From: JABAAI01 sp965261955
Lineage (GTDB): Bacteria > Spirochaetota > Leptospiria > Leptospirales > Leptonemataceae
NCBI GenBank assembly: GCA_965261955.1
Contig: CBDHEM010000069.1
Coordinates: 434,001 to 498,000, forward strand
Length of the DNA: 64,000 nucleotides
Reading direction: 5' to 3'
The notes under the pieces were generated by a model that was not told the DNA's origin, ran no database searches, and was given only the letters and a program-made list of their open reading frames with translations. This document shows positions 8,147-16,818 of this stretch, one piece after another (positions within the stretch are counted from its first letter, which is position 1; each line of letters starts with the position of its first letter). A program made the position numbers and the translations under genes.

Positions 8147-8773
8147 ATGAAGATTACAGTAGAGATTGAAAGGGGAAGAAAGAATAAAGCTCCTTGTGTT
8201 GTTGAAATTTATTTTGATGAGGAGGGTTTTGATTTTTTATTGGAACGACTTTCTCTCATACGGAATCAGAAAACGAATCCCGTACACTTTTTTACTCCTT
8301 CTTGGGGAGGTAAAGAGCTATCAGAAGAAAAAATATTCCGTTATAGTAATGATATAGCTCACCATTTAAAACTAACAATGGTCCAAACGCCCGTGCCTCT
8401 ACTGAGGATTGCAGTAGAAATTGAAAAAGAAAGTAAAAGTAAGGTTCCCTGTGCTGTTGAAATTTATTTTAATGAGGAGGGCTTGGATTCTTTCTTGAAA
8501 AAACCTTCTCCCATACGGTATGAAATAACAGATCACGTATACTTTTTTACTCCTTCTTGGGGAGGTGACGATCTATCAGAAGGGGAACTATTCTGTCATA
8601 GTAATGATAGAGCTCACTGTTTAAAACTAACAATGCTCCAGACACCCCCTCCTCCGCCTGAATCACTTTGGAACTATTGGATACGTTGTTATAAGCGTTG
8701 GAAAGCTAGACTTATATATTATAATGTTGAAGTACTCCGCGAATGGATGTTCAGGTTTTTCATTAGAAAATGA
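8147..8773 (+). CDS. Tandem-domain Imm32-like immunity protein, copy 1
   Basis: 208 residues made of two tandem copies of one ~85-residue domain: each has an amphipathic strand pair (KITVEIE and RIAVEIE), CVVEIYFDEEG / CAVEIYFNEEG, then HFFTPSWGGKELSE / YFFTPSWGGDDLSE and HHLKLTM / HCLKLTM. The TPSWGG-xxLSE then hydrophobic strand pattern matches what I remember of Imm32. A Pro-rich linker (TPPPPPESL) and basic tail follow. No toxin of a distinct type is adjacent, so it may be an orphan immunity gene. Three copies occur (also at 10.4 and 19.8 kb), each after a colicin D-type pair. Confidence 0.65.
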   Translation: MKITVEIERGRKNKAPCVVEIYFDEEGFDFLLERLSLIRNQKTNPVHFFTPSWGGKELSEEKIFRYSNDIAHHLKLTMVQTPVPLLRIAVEIEKESKSKVPCAVEIYFNEEGLDSFLKKPSPIRYEITDHVYFFTPSWGGDDLSEGELFCHSNDRAHCLKLTMLQTPPPPPESLWNYWIRCYKRWKARLIYYNVEVLREWMFRFFIRK

Positions 8774-8838
8774 CACTTTTTTTATCAAAAAACTTTCTTG
8801 TGTGAAAACAAACTGCTGACAGCGCAGAACCCTACCCC

Positions 8839-9669
8839 ATGAAGCCAAGCCTTGTTCTATTTACAGCCATCACTCTTCTACTTCCAGTCGGCCTAGCGTC
8901 CCATAGCACAGCATACGATTCCATATACAAAACATTTTCCCGTAGTACAAGGCAGGGGGAGTCGCAGCGAGGAATGGGCAACGGCCTGTCAGTGCTGCCC
9001 GGAGGGTGGCACGATGGCGAAGTCGTAAAACGACAAGCCAGACAAGGCCGTGTTCCTGCTATTAGCAGGAGCACATCTGAGCCGACGGGGGATGCAATCC
9101 CCCACCCACAGCCAAACTGCGTATGTGACTTGCGCAACACAGGAGGTGTTGCGGGTTTCGGCTCAGACCATGGATGGTCTGCGTCGAAAGCGAGCATACG
9201 CAGTTTGGCCCATGCCAGCCTAGGTTTGGGCTCAGCTGAATTTTATCTTGCGTATAAAGATAATGATGTAGCTGGAATGAAAGACGCCGCGCTTGCAATG
9301 GGGATAGATCTTGCGGCGGCGGCAATACCGTTTATACCGGGCGGAGCGGGTATCGCCTTAAAGGCTGGTAAATGGTTTATCTCGCCTAAACAGTTACAGA
9401 GAAAGTTTAGACATGCTGAAGCTTTTGGTATAACAGGGAATTATAGCCTTGCAAATGCCAAAAAGTTTTATACAAAAATACAAGAACACTTGAATTCACC
9501 CAAGACTAAAATGATGCTTGGGACTTATAGAGGTAACCCGGCAAAACTTTGTGTTAATAAAAAATCTAAATTAGTTGTAATTCTAAAACCAAATGGTGAT
9601 TTCGTAAGTGGTTGGGAGTTGGATCCTAAGCAATTAAAGTACGTGCTCGCTTTTGGGAGGTTATGGTAA
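8839..9669 (+). CDS. Secreted colicin D-type toxin with intact leader, copy B
   Basis: A continuous 276-residue frame that joins all parts of the cassette. Residues 1-20 are a signal peptide (MKPSLVLFTAITLLLPVG). About residues 21-125 are translated structured repeats (families 2 and 1). Residues from SLGLGSAEFYLAY onward are pretoxin and colicin D-type tRNase. The active-site pattern is KFRHAEAFGI and FVSGWEL: the equivalent of K610 is arginine, H611, S677 and W679 are kept. There is no TPS domain or long haemagglutinin stick, so this is not a classical CdiA. Immunity gene follows after one base. Confidence 0.8.
   Translation: MKPSLVLFTAITLLLPVGLASHSTAYDSIYKTFSRSTRQGESQRGMGNGLSVLPGGWHDGEVVKRQARQGRVPAISRSTSEPTGDAIPHPQPNCVCDLRNTGGVAGFGSDHGWSASKASIRSLAHASLGLGSAEFYLAYKDNDVAGMKDAALAMGIDLAAAAIPFIPGGAGIALKAGKWFISPKQLQRKFRHAEAFGITGNYSLANAKKFYTKIQEHLNSPKTKMMLGTYRGNPAKLCVNKKSKLVVILKPNGDFVSGWELDPKQLKYVLAFGRLW
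8981..9051 (+). repeat. Structured palindromic element, family 2, copy 1
   Basis: Outer stem ACGGCCTGTC / GACAAGGCCGT with one bulge; first hairpin GTGCTGCCC-GGA-GGGTGGCAC (two G.U pairs possible only in plus-strand RNA); second hairpin TGGC-GAA-GTCGT-AAA-ACGAC-AA-GCCA. Same architecture as family 1, unrelated sequence. It lies in frame in the toxin B gene. Confidence 0.75.
9111..9209 (+). repeat. Structured palindromic element, family 1, copy 2
   Basis: Complete 99-bp copy, translated in frame in toxin B as 33 codons. Preceded by the hairpin GGGGGAT-GCA-ATCCCCC and the flank ACCCACAG. Confidence 0.85.
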
Positions 9670-9670
9670 T

Positions 9671-9991
9671 ATGAATGACGATATACTAAAGCAAATTGCA
9701 TTTTTTTATGAACATTTATCAGCACTCAGGAAATTTACTAGCTGTAAAATATCTGCTCCACAATTTGAAAAAGAATTTTTAAATATTTGGGGGAGGAAGG
9801 ATTATATTTTCCCTATAGAAGCAGATCGTATCATACAAGATTTTTTTTGGTCTGTGGAAGACTATTGTAGTTACCCAGAAATACGAGAGGAAGGTGATCT
9901 GGATGATGAGGCGCTATTATGTAGTGCAAAGAAGGCTTTAGAGAAACTGGAACGATGCAAGAAGTATATAAAGAAGTATATGGGCAGTTAA
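9671..9991 (+). CDS. Colicin D-type immunity protein, copy B
   Basis: 106-residue near-copy of the immunity protein after toxin A, one codon shorter, with the same DFFWSVEDYC core and LDDEALLCSAKKALEKL helix. ATG at 9671 starts one base after the toxin stop; an in-frame TTG/GTG-type start at 9653 would overlap the toxin. Expected to neutralise the tRNase in the cytoplasm. Confidence 0.8.
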   Translation: MNDDILKQIAFFYEHLSALRKFTSCKISAPQFEKEFLNIWGRKDYIFPIEADRIIQDFFWSVEDYCSYPEIREEGDLDDEALLCSAKKALEKLERCKKYIKKYMGS

Positions 9992-10403
9992 TGTAGCCTT
10001 TCAACCCGTCCCACCAACCATAGGCAATGCTGAAGAAAATATAGGAGGTGTGTATTCGATTGATATGTATCTCCAGAAACGGCGCACCATCTCACTACTG
10101 CTGTTAAAACAGTTCTTCATACGATCCAACAAACACAAGTACTTCCCCTATTTACAAAAGCGGGGCGGTCAGCCCCCCACCCACAGCCAAACTGCGTATG
10201 TGACTTGCGCAACACAGGAGGTGTTGCGGGTTTCGGCTCAGACCATGGATGGTTTCATGGATGGTCTGTGTCGAAAGCGAGCATACGCAGTTTGGCCCAG
10301 TTTGGCCCATGATAGTATAGATAGGCCTATGAGGAAAAGATACTTGCGAAAGGGGAAAAAGAAAATAAAAGTACGAAAAAGGGAGTATAATTTATAAATT
10401 CTT
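9992..10403 (+). other. Linker with leader remnant, no supported gene
   Basis: Same linker as at 7.8 kb but with a complete family 1 element (10186-10296). A 115-codon open frame crosses it, but reads the structured element in a different frame from the toxin genes and matches nothing, so I do not call it a gene. The joint GCGGGGCGGTCAGCCCC then CCACCCACAG combines the two flank types seen elsewhere, a likely recombination junction. Confidence 0.6.
10186..10296 (+). repeat. Structured palindromic element, family 1, copy 3 (expanded)
   Basis: 111 bp: the second hairpin carries an extra 12 bp (CATGGATGGTTT before CATGGATGGTCT). The right end CAGTTTGGCC is duplicated in tandem. Confidence 0.85.
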
Positions 10404-11087
10404 ATGAAGATTACAGTAGAGATTGGAAGGGAAACTAAAGTTCCTTGTGTTGTTGAAATTTATTTTGATGAGGAGGGATTCGTTTTTTTAGCGGAACGAC
10501 TTTCTCTCATACGGAATAAAAAAACGAATCCCGTACACTTTTTTACTCCTTCTTGGGGAGGTAAAGAGCTATCAGAAGAAAAAATATTCCGTTATAGTAA
10601 TGATATAGCTCACCATTTAAAACTAACAATGGTCCAAACGCTCGTGCCTCCACTGAGGATTGCAGTAGAAATTGAAAAAGAAAGTAAAAGTAAGGTTCCC
10701 TGTGCTGTTGAAATTTATTTTAATGAGGAGGGTTTTGATTTTTTATTGAGAGAACTTTCTTTCATACGGTATGAAATAACAGATCACGTACATTGTTTTA
10801 CTCCTCCTTTGAGTGCATGTGGGCACCTCTTCAAATCTATAACAGATCACGTACATTTTTTTACTCCTTCTTGGGGAGGTGACGATCTATCAGAAGGGGA
10901 ACTATTCTATCATAGTAATGATAGAGCTCACTGTTTAAAACTAACAATGCTCCAGACACCCCCTCCTCCGCCTGAATCACTTTGGAACTATTGGATACGT
11001 TGTTATAAGGGTTGGAAAGCTAGACTTATATATTATAATGTTGAAGTACTCTGCGAATGGATGTTCAGATTTTTCATTAGAAAATGA
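10404..11087 (+). CDS. Tandem-domain Imm32-like immunity protein, copy 2
   Basis: 227 residues, like the copy at 8.1 kb but the second domain has a partial internal duplication: HVHCFTPPLSACGHLFKSIT precedes the regular HVHFFTPSWGGDDLSE, so the strand-turn region appears twice, once degenerated. Same Pro-rich linker and basic tail. Starts ATG at 10404 after GGGAGTATAATTTATAAATT. Confidence 0.65.
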   Translation: MKITVEIGRETKVPCVVEIYFDEEGFVFLAERLSLIRNKKTNPVHFFTPSWGGKELSEEKIFRYSNDIAHHLKLTMVQTLVPPLRIAVEIEKESKSKVPCAVEIYFNEEGFDFLLRELSFIRYEITDHVHCFTPPLSACGHLFKSITDHVHFFTPSWGGDDLSEGELFYHSNDRAHCLKLTMLQTPPPPPESLWNYWIRCYKGWKARLIYYNVEVLCEWMFRFFIRK

Positions 11088-11225
11088 CACTTTTTTTGTC
11101 AAAAAATCTCATAAAATCTCATGGATAAAAACGAACTTCATTTATTTTGTAACATTAGATCAGTGGTTTTATCAAAAAACTTTCTTGTGTGAAAACAAAC
11201 TGCTGACAGCGCAGAACCCTACCCC

Positions 11226-12899
11226 ATGAAGCCAAGCCTTGTTCTATTTACAGCCATCACTCTTCTACTTCCAGTCGGCCTAGCGTCCCATAGCACAGCA
11301 TACGATTCCATAAACAAAACATTTTCCCATAGTACAAGGCAGGGGGAGTCGCAGCGAGGAATGGGCAACGGCCTGTTAGTGTTGCCCGGAGGGTGGCACG
11401 ATGGCGAAGTCGTAAAACGACAAGCCAGACAAGGCCGTGTTCCTGCCATTAGCAGGAGCACATCTGAGCCGACGGGGGATGCAATCCCCCACCCACAGCC
11501 AAACTGCGTATGTGACTTGCGCAACACAGGAGGTGTTGCGGGTTTCGGCTCAGACCATGGATGGTCTGTGTCGAAAGCGAACATGCGCAGTTTGGCCCAT
11601 GCCGGTGTTGGTTGCGGTACAGCTTCCGCTAATGGAGGAGACTGTGGTTCTGGAGCACTGGGAAGTGGTCTAGCTGAGTTAGGGTCCGACTGGCTGAATG
11701 GCAATACACTAGGGGCCACGGGAGATAACTTAGCCCTGCAGTATGGAGGCCTAGTGGCCTCCCTGATAACCGGAGCCGATGCCAACGATGTTATAGCTGG
11801 GGCCAATCGAGTAGATAGCTACAACAGGCGCCTACATCCCAAAGAAGCAAAGGCCTTGAAAGAAGCCCAAGAAAACGCAGAGCAAGATGAAAAGAACCTA
11901 CTCAAAGCAATAGCCTGTTCCTTGGTCAAATGTTCCACAGGAATAGCCAAAGAGGATGGCCTCTACGAGACGTTTAGAGAACTCCAGGATAGCGGAGATG
12001 CCCTCAAAAACGAAAATCCAAAGCTCTACCAGCAATTAAAGGGGCAGCAAAAAGAAGGCCTTTTTGGTTACAGTAATCATCACAAGATCAATGATTTTAT
12101 CACCTCTCATGAACAGGAAATCACAAGCACAAAGGCAATCGCAGAAATAGTCTCTGGCGGTATAGGCATAGCTGGGGGCATAAGTTTATGCGCTAGTGGC
12201 ATTGCTTGCACCATTGGCCTTCCTCTAACTGGCTTGGGTGCTATAGAAGCGGCTAGTGGGTTAGGCGAACTGATTGGCCAAGGGCTTTATGGTTACGATT
12301 ACAAAGAGGGACAGGGGGTATCTGATTCCTTTCGCCTAGATACCCATCAAGGCCATCATGATCCCCTTAGGGATCTAGGCATTGACTTAGGCAAAAATGT
12401 TGCCTTGAGTTTAGTGGGCGGGGTAGCCATAAAGCATGGGGTTAAATTTGGGAGGAAAGGCCTCAACGCTGTTGTTGGTAGACTGTTAAAGAAACAGAAG
12501 AAACAAAAGAAATGGGTGCCAAACCCATATGGTAGTCGTGGGGGTCCAGAACATCAGAAGAAGATTAAAGAAATAATCAAGTACCTAGTAGAAGAGAAAA
12601 AATACACACATGTGGGTGGCGGAGGCTTGCCAGAGACAACAATTCCAACAAAAGAAGGTCGTAAAACAATGAGGAGGCCTGATATAACAGTGACTGATCG
12701 TGATGGGAATACATACCATATTAATGTGGGGAAACAAACCAAATCGGGGCAACCTATAGCTCGTGAAAGACAGGCTATGGAAGATATACTAAATGCGAAT
12801 CCGAATGCATCGCCTCGGCAGTATGGGTTCTACCAGACTATAGAAGATATGCTAAATGCGAATGTGATTGAGCATATAACGCTTATACCGTATAACTGA
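11226..12899 (+). CDS. Secreted polymorphic toxin with REase-like tail, copy C
   Basis: 557 residues in one frame. Signal peptide (1-20), translated family 2 and family 1 elements (to ~125), a Gly/Ala-rich pretoxin region of the CdiA/haemagglutinin type (GCGTASANGGDCGSGA; two hydrophobic stretches around IAGGISLCASGIACTIGL), then a toxin tail from ~435: NPYGSRGGPEHQKKI, RRPDITVTDRDGNTYHINVG, KSGQPIARERQAMEDI. The RPD...D-x-NVGK arrangement is like toxin nucleases of the restriction-endonuclease fold (E/D and K catalytic residues); this is a pattern judgement. Leader and frame are intact, so this and copy B look functional. A candidate immunity gene follows. Confidence 0.75.
   Translation: MKPSLVLFTAITLLLPVGLASHSTAYDSINKTFSHSTRQGESQRGMGNGLLVLPGGWHDGEVVKRQARQGRVPAISRSTSEPTGDAIPHPQPNCVCDLRNTGGVAGFGSDHGWSVSKANMRSLAHAGVGCGTASANGGDCGSGALGSGLAELGSDWLNGNTLGATGDNLALQYGGLVASLITGADANDVIAGANRVDSYNRRLHPKEAKALKEAQENAEQDEKNLLKAIACSLVKCSTGIAKEDGLYETFRELQDSGDALKNENPKLYQQLKGQQKEGLFGYSNHHKINDFITSHEQEITSTKAIAEIVSGGIGIAGGISLCASGIACTIGLPLTGLGAIEAASGLGELIGQGLYGYDYKEGQGVSDSFRLDTHQGHHDPLRDLGIDLGKNVALSLVGGVAIKHGVKFGRKGLNAVVGRLLKKQKKQKKWVPNPYGSRGGPEHQKKIKEIIKYLVEEKKYTHVGGGGLPETTIPTKEGRKTMRRPDITVTDRDGNTYHINVGKQTKSGQPIARERQAMEDILNANPNASPRQYGFYQTIEDMLNANVIEHITLIPYN
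11368..11438 (+). repeat. Structured palindromic element, family 2, copy 2
   Basis: As copy 1 with two transitions, GTC to GTT in the outer stem and GTGC to GTGT in the first hairpin. Both change a C-G pair to a U.G pair in plus-strand RNA. Confidence 0.75.
11498..11596 (+). repeat. Structured palindromic element, family 1, copy 4
   Basis: 99 bp, in frame in toxin C. Right arm reads CATGCGCAG instead of CATACGCAG, turning one U-A pair into U.G in plus-strand RNA. Confidence 0.85.
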
Positions 12900-12981
12900 G
12901 GTCAATATATTTAGAAAGGAGTTGACTCGCTGTTGCCAGCATTACGTTTATACCGTACAATTGAGGTCAGTATAATTAGAA

Positions 12982-13587
12982 ATGGGAACAGGAGAATTAC
13001 AGTTTTTTACTACAATAGAGACGCTTGCGCCAATACTCAGTGAAATTGGAAGGGAATATGAATTTGAATGCGTACTTCATGTAATCACATATAAAAAGAA
13101 TCCATCTGCAGTTATTACTGACTATCATAAAATAGAGATTGCAGATATATATGAACAGTGCAAAAAATTGCAACCTTATCAACTTTTTTTCTCACAAAAT
13201 AAAAAGATGTATAAAAAATTGCTCTCTGATGGCCTCCATCCTGCAAAACTTGGGATTATCATAACTGGGTTACCTCAATTGGTAAACAACAAGCTTTGCA
13301 TGTCAAGAGTGTGTGTAAAGACAAATTGGTACGATTCTAAATATAGGTCGCATGAGAATGAAGACTTAAAGCTTCTATACCGTAAAGTCAGGGCGCGCGT
13401 ACGAAAACACTTGTCTTTTCCAGTTTTGATATACCAGATAGAGAGCAAATCAGAGGCAGATATATATAAAGGAGTAGGCTATACGCCCTGCGTAAGAGAG
13501 TTAACAAAAAATGGGGTCGAATTTGTGCAATTTGTGCAATTTAAAGATAATTCAGCTACACGCTTTTGTCTAGAAGAGACGGAGTGA
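12982..13587 (+). CDS. Candidate immunity protein for toxin C
   Basis: 201 residues, not recognised. Soluble, no signal peptide, mixed charge, with a Lys/Arg-rich middle (RKVRARVRKHLSF). It starts 82 bp after toxin C with ATG in GAAATGGGAACAGG, and the spacer repeats the end of the toxin gene (ACCGTATAACTGAGGTCA and ACCGTACAATTGAGGTCA), suggesting a short duplication. Function is inferred only from position. Confidence 0.5.
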   Translation: MGTGELQFFTTIETLAPILSEIGREYEFECVLHVITYKKNPSAVITDYHKIEIADIYEQCKKLQPYQLFFSQNKKMYKKLLSDGLHPAKLGIIITGLPQLVNNKLCMSRVCVKTNWYDSKYRSHENEDLKLLYRKVRARVRKHLSFPVLIYQIESKSEADIYKGVGYTPCVRELTKNGVEFVQFVQFKDNSATRFCLEETE

Positions 13588-13798
13588 CGAAAAAAGCGAA
13601 ACGGGATTGTTGCATTTGAGAGAGAGTATAAATCACTCTCCAGCATATTCTCCATAATTCCCCATAAAGCCAAGCCTTGTCCTATTTACAGCCATCACTC
13701 TTCTACTTCCAGTCGGCCTAGCGTCCCATGGCATAGCACGCGATTCCATAAACAAAACATTTTCCCATAGTACAAGGCAGGGGGAGTCGCAGCGAGGA

Positions 13799-16279
13799 AT
13801 GGGCAACGGCCTGTCAGTGCTGCCCGGAGGGTGGCACGATGGCGAAGTCGTAAAACGACAAGCCAGACAAGGCCGTGTTCCTGCCATTAGCAGGAGCACA
13901 TCTGAGCCGACGGGGGATGCAATCCCCCACCCACAGCCAAACTGCGTATGTGACTTGCGCAACACAGGAGGTGTTGCGGGTTTCGGCTCAGACCATGGAT
14001 GGTCTGCGTCGAAAGCGAATATGCGCAGTTTGGCCCATGCTAAAAAGACAAGCACCAGTGCCTTTGGCATGAAAGCGAGTAGCTTTGGTGGTCAGTTGTT
14101 TGGGGCAAGTGCAAAAAAAGAGAACAAGGAATGGCTTCATACCAAACAAAACCTTTCTTCACTAACCGCCGGCAAGGAAATCCAACTGACCTCACGGGGC
14201 AATGTAAAACTGCAAAGCACAGTCTTTGATGCAGGAAGCGATATAGGCATCACTAGCAAGGAGGGGGTCGTTGCGTTTACTATTGCAGAGGAAATAGAGA
14301 GCTACTCTTCCAAAACCAAGGGTAAAAACCTGGTTTGGCAAACGAACAAGGGCAAAGGCTATCAAAAGGGCACCCTTGTGGAAGGTGACATGCATTTTGG
14401 CGGGGAACTCACAATCAATGCCAAAAAGGGCGTCGATCTAGACTATAAAAAAGAAACGATCACAGAAACGTATACAGGGAGCTGTGGCAGTAGACTCTCA
14501 CGAAGAAGCTGCCAAAAGACAAAAAAACATACCCGCTTGGAAACAGAAGCCGAGGCCTATGAACGACTATTGAGCGAAGGCGGCTGGCAGGCAGCCGTTA
14601 TAGGAACAAGAAAACACTCCCTTTCGGAAACGGGTGCCGAGACCCAGGAACGACTGTTGAGTGAAGGCGATGGACAGCAGCTAGCCACCATCATTCAGAC
14701 CGCCAAAAAGTCCACGGGTGATGCGATTACAGAAGAAGAGAATTCAATACGGCTAGGAGAGAAAGAAGACACATACGTTTCTTGGGAGTATGACACTTCT
14801 GGACTGACCAAAGAGGCCGTTTTGGCCGTAACGATAGCCGCTGGTATAGTTACTGGAGGCGTTGGCGGAGCCGTTATCGGAGCCGGCGTAAGCGCCCTTA
14901 CCTCCCAAGCTTCTGTCAATCTCATCAACTCTCTAGGTCGTGGAGAAGGCTTGGGTGCTGCTCTCGATAGCACACTGGAGAACGCCATGAGTGAAGACAG
15001 CCTAAAGCAGGCGGGCATTGCCATGGTTACAGCCGGGGCCGTACAAGGACTATCCTCTTACCTTCCTACTGGAACGAATTATGAAAGCTTGGGAAGTCTT
15101 GGTAAGGACTTGGGAAGCTTTCAGGATGCACTGGCAAACAATCTAGTCAATGCAACTGTAAGTACAAGTGTAAATAATCTTGTCTTTGAGGGTGGAGACT
15201 GGGACAGCTTTCAAACAGATTTAGGGAATGCTTACGAAAATGCAGCCATTGATGCAGTGGGGAGCACCGTTGCCGGAAAGATCGGAAATGAATATGGAGC
15301 CGCATCAATTAGCAAAGGACCAGTCAGTCTAGACTACCTCATTCACAAGGGGGCCCATGCCGCTTTAGGCTGCGGACTAGCCTCTGCTAAGGGAGGAGAC
15401 TGTGGGTCTGGAGCTGCTGGTGCTGTGATCGGAGAAGTTGTTGGAGAAGTTGTTGGCAAGTCTCTCATTCAAGATGGAGAGTTTGATCAAACAGACAAGT
15501 GGCTAGTCAAGACAGCAGGTACTACGGCTGCTATCTTTGGGACATCGGCTGCCGGGGGTGATGCGAGCGTAGCTGCAGATACGGCACAGAATGCAATCGA
15601 TCATAATTTGCTGCCTGCTATTGGAGTGCTAGTTGCCGCAGGTATCGGTGTACTTACAGGGGCAACAGAAAATGCATTGGAGCAAACAGCAGAAGGGCTT
15701 GGCGAAGGCAAATCTTTAGAACAATCGGCTAAAGATATTGATGTCAGAGAGCTGATTAAAGAAAGCGCCAAAGAGGGAGTCATTAACGGAGCAACCCTAG
15801 GAGCCGGTAAAATCAAGAAGGCTGCTAAAGCTAGTCAGATAGCAGATAACCTGAAAACAGTCGCTTCAAAATTAGATTTAGGTAAAAAGCTATCCGGCCT
15901 TGGATCTCAGATAAAAAATGCAACTGTAGGCAAAGCAAAGGGAGTCGTTAGTTGGTTTAAGGGCCTTTTTGGTGGGAAAGCAGAGTCTAAATCTAAAGTT
16001 ATTACATCTTATCAGCGGCCTTCAGGAGCTACAACTTCAGCACAAAGAAAGTCAGTACGAGGTAAGCCATGTGTAGATTGTGGCTCTACAACAAAAAAAC
16101 AAGTTGCTGACCATAAAAAACCACTTGTAAAAGAATATTATGAGAAAGGTAGTGTGGATAAAGTGAGGATGCGTCAAAATAAGGCGGTTCAGGCACAATG
16201 CCCAACTTGTTCTGCAAAACAAGGGGCTAAATTAAGTCGTTATTCTCGTCAGAAAAAGAAGGAATTAAATCTTGAATAA
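13799..16279 (+). CDS. Haemagglutinin-type toxin with HNH nuclease tail, copy D (start codon lost)
   Basis: The open frame extends back to 13664, where the leader begins ATAAAGCCAAGCCTTGTC: the ATG of other copies has become ATA. Otherwise the signal peptide frame is intact. From 13799 the product is 826 residues: structured repeats, a filamentous-haemagglutinin-like region (SLTAGKEIQLTSRGNVKLQS, then FDAGSDIGITSKEG), a Gly/Ala pretoxin region with hydrophobic stretches (VTIAAGIVTGGVGGAVIG), and from ~745 an HNH-type nuclease tail: CVDCG, QVADHKKPL, then CPTCS, i.e. two CxxC pairs around the ADH catalytic motif. The first ~1.85 kb is almost identical to copy E, after which the tails differ. 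Expression with a signal peptide would need ATA initiation or repair. Confidence 0.7.
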   Translation: MGNGLSVLPGGWHDGEVVKRQARQGRVPAISRSTSEPTGDAIPHPQPNCVCDLRNTGGVAGFGSDHGWSASKANMRSLAHAKKTSTSAFGMKASSFGGQLFGASAKKENKEWLHTKQNLSSLTAGKEIQLTSRGNVKLQSTVFDAGSDIGITSKEGVVAFTIAEEIESYSSKTKGKNLVWQTNKGKGYQKGTLVEGDMHFGGELTINAKKGVDLDYKKETITETYTGSCGSRLSRRSCQKTKKHTRLETEAEAYERLLSEGGWQAAVIGTRKHSLSETGAETQERLLSEGDGQQLATIIQTAKKSTGDAITEEENSIRLGEKEDTYVSWEYDTSGLTKEAVLAVTIAAGIVTGGVGGAVIGAGVSALTSQASVNLINSLGRGEGLGAALDSTLENAMSEDSLKQAGIAMVTAGAVQGLSSYLPTGTNYESLGSLGKDLGSFQDALANNLVNATVSTSVNNLVFEGGDWDSFQTDLGNAYENAAIDAVGSTVAGKIGNEYGAASISKGPVSLDYLIHKGAHAALGCGLASAKGGDCGSGAAGAVIGEVVGEVVGKSLIQDGEFDQTDKWLVKTAGTTAAIFGTSAAGGDASVAADTAQNAIDHNLLPAIGVLVAAGIGVLTGATENALEQTAEGLGEGKSLEQSAKDIDVRELIKESAKEGVINGATLGAGKIKKAAKASQIADNLKTVASKLDLGKKLSGLGSQIKNATVGKAKGVVSWFKGLFGGKAESKSKVITSYQRPSGATTSAQRKSVRGKPCVDCGSTTKKQVADHKKPLVKEYYEKGSVDKVRMRQNKAVQAQCPTCSAKQGAKLSRYSRQKKKELNLE
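13806..13876 (+). repeat. Structured palindromic element, family 2, copy 3
   Basis: 71 bp, same sequence arms as copy 1, in frame in gene D. Confidence 0.75.
13936..14034 (+). repeat. Structured palindromic element, family 1, copy 5
   Basis: 99 bp. Right arm TATGCGCAG carries two transitions, both giving G.U pairs with the left arm CTGCGTATG. Confidence 0.85.
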
Positions 16280-16640
16280 GAAGGAGTTAGAATTACTTCA
16301 AAAGCGGGTATGTGAAAAGTATAGTTCCGTGTACTTGCCGGCAAAGCCAGATCTAAAAATGGGAATTTCATTGAATGTACGTGGAGGAATTAAGCCTTTG
16401 AATGGGTTACGTCACCCTCCAGAAAAGGATACAACAGGTTGGTATATTTGGGGAGGTGAAAAATTATCAAGGAAATCCGATTTTTTTAAGCCACTACATG
16501 CCACCCATATAAAGGAATGGTGTCCAGCTATTCAAAAATTCCTAGGACTTGAGCCGGGTTGGCGCTTCCTAATCGCTGACGATTACACAGATGTTTGGTT
16601 TGATCCATCACTATTAGAATTAAATACAGGTAAGTCTTAA
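16272..16640 (+). CDS. Candidate immunity protein for the HNH toxin (Imm33-like)
   Basis: 122 residues, overlapping the end of toxin D by eight bases (TTG or the following start within LEHNKKE is not needed; the frame begins MNKKELELL). The core GWYIWGGEKLS, PLHATHIKEWCPAIQKFLGL and GWRFLIADDYTDVWFD resembles cytosolic immunity proteins annotated Imm33-like, from memory. Coupled translation with the toxin fits an immunity role. A near-identical copy (two substitutions seen) lies at 53.8 kb on the other strand. Confidence 0.65.
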   Translation: MNKKELELLQKRVCEKYSSVYLPAKPDLKMGISLNVRGGIKPLNGLRHPPEKDTTGWYIWGGEKLSRKSDFFKPLHATHIKEWCPAIQKFLGLEPGWRFLIADDYTDVWFDPSLLELNTGKS

Positions 16641-16684
16641 AGCTTAAGATAAATTAATTCTACCTCTACTCTCCATAAATTCCC

Positions 16685-16741
16685 ATGAAGCCTCGCCTTG
16701 TCCTCTTTACAGCCATCACTCTTCTACTTCCAGTCGCCTAG
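16685..16741 (+). pseudogene. Broken signal-peptide leader of copy E
   Basis: ATG at 16685 opens MKPRLVLFTAITLLLPVA but one G is missing compared with the intact leader (GTCGCCTAG instead of GTCGGCCTAG), so the frame stops at once. The toxin frame resumes downstream without a signal peptide. Confidence 0.8.
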
Positions 16742-16818
16742 CGTCTCATAGCACAACGTACGATTCAACAAACACAACATTTTCCCATAGTACAAGGCAG
16801 GGGGAGTCGCAGCGAGGA

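Noticed and set aside
10050..10397. 115-codon frame (and its equivalent at 19497-19757) as a gene
   Set aside because: It crosses leader remnants and reads the structured element in a different frame from the toxin genes; no family pattern.
11219..11806. Long minus-strand frames opposite the toxin leaders and pretoxin regions
   Set aside because: They mirror the structured repeats and Gly/Ala-rich coding sequence on the plus strand and recur wherever those repeats occur.
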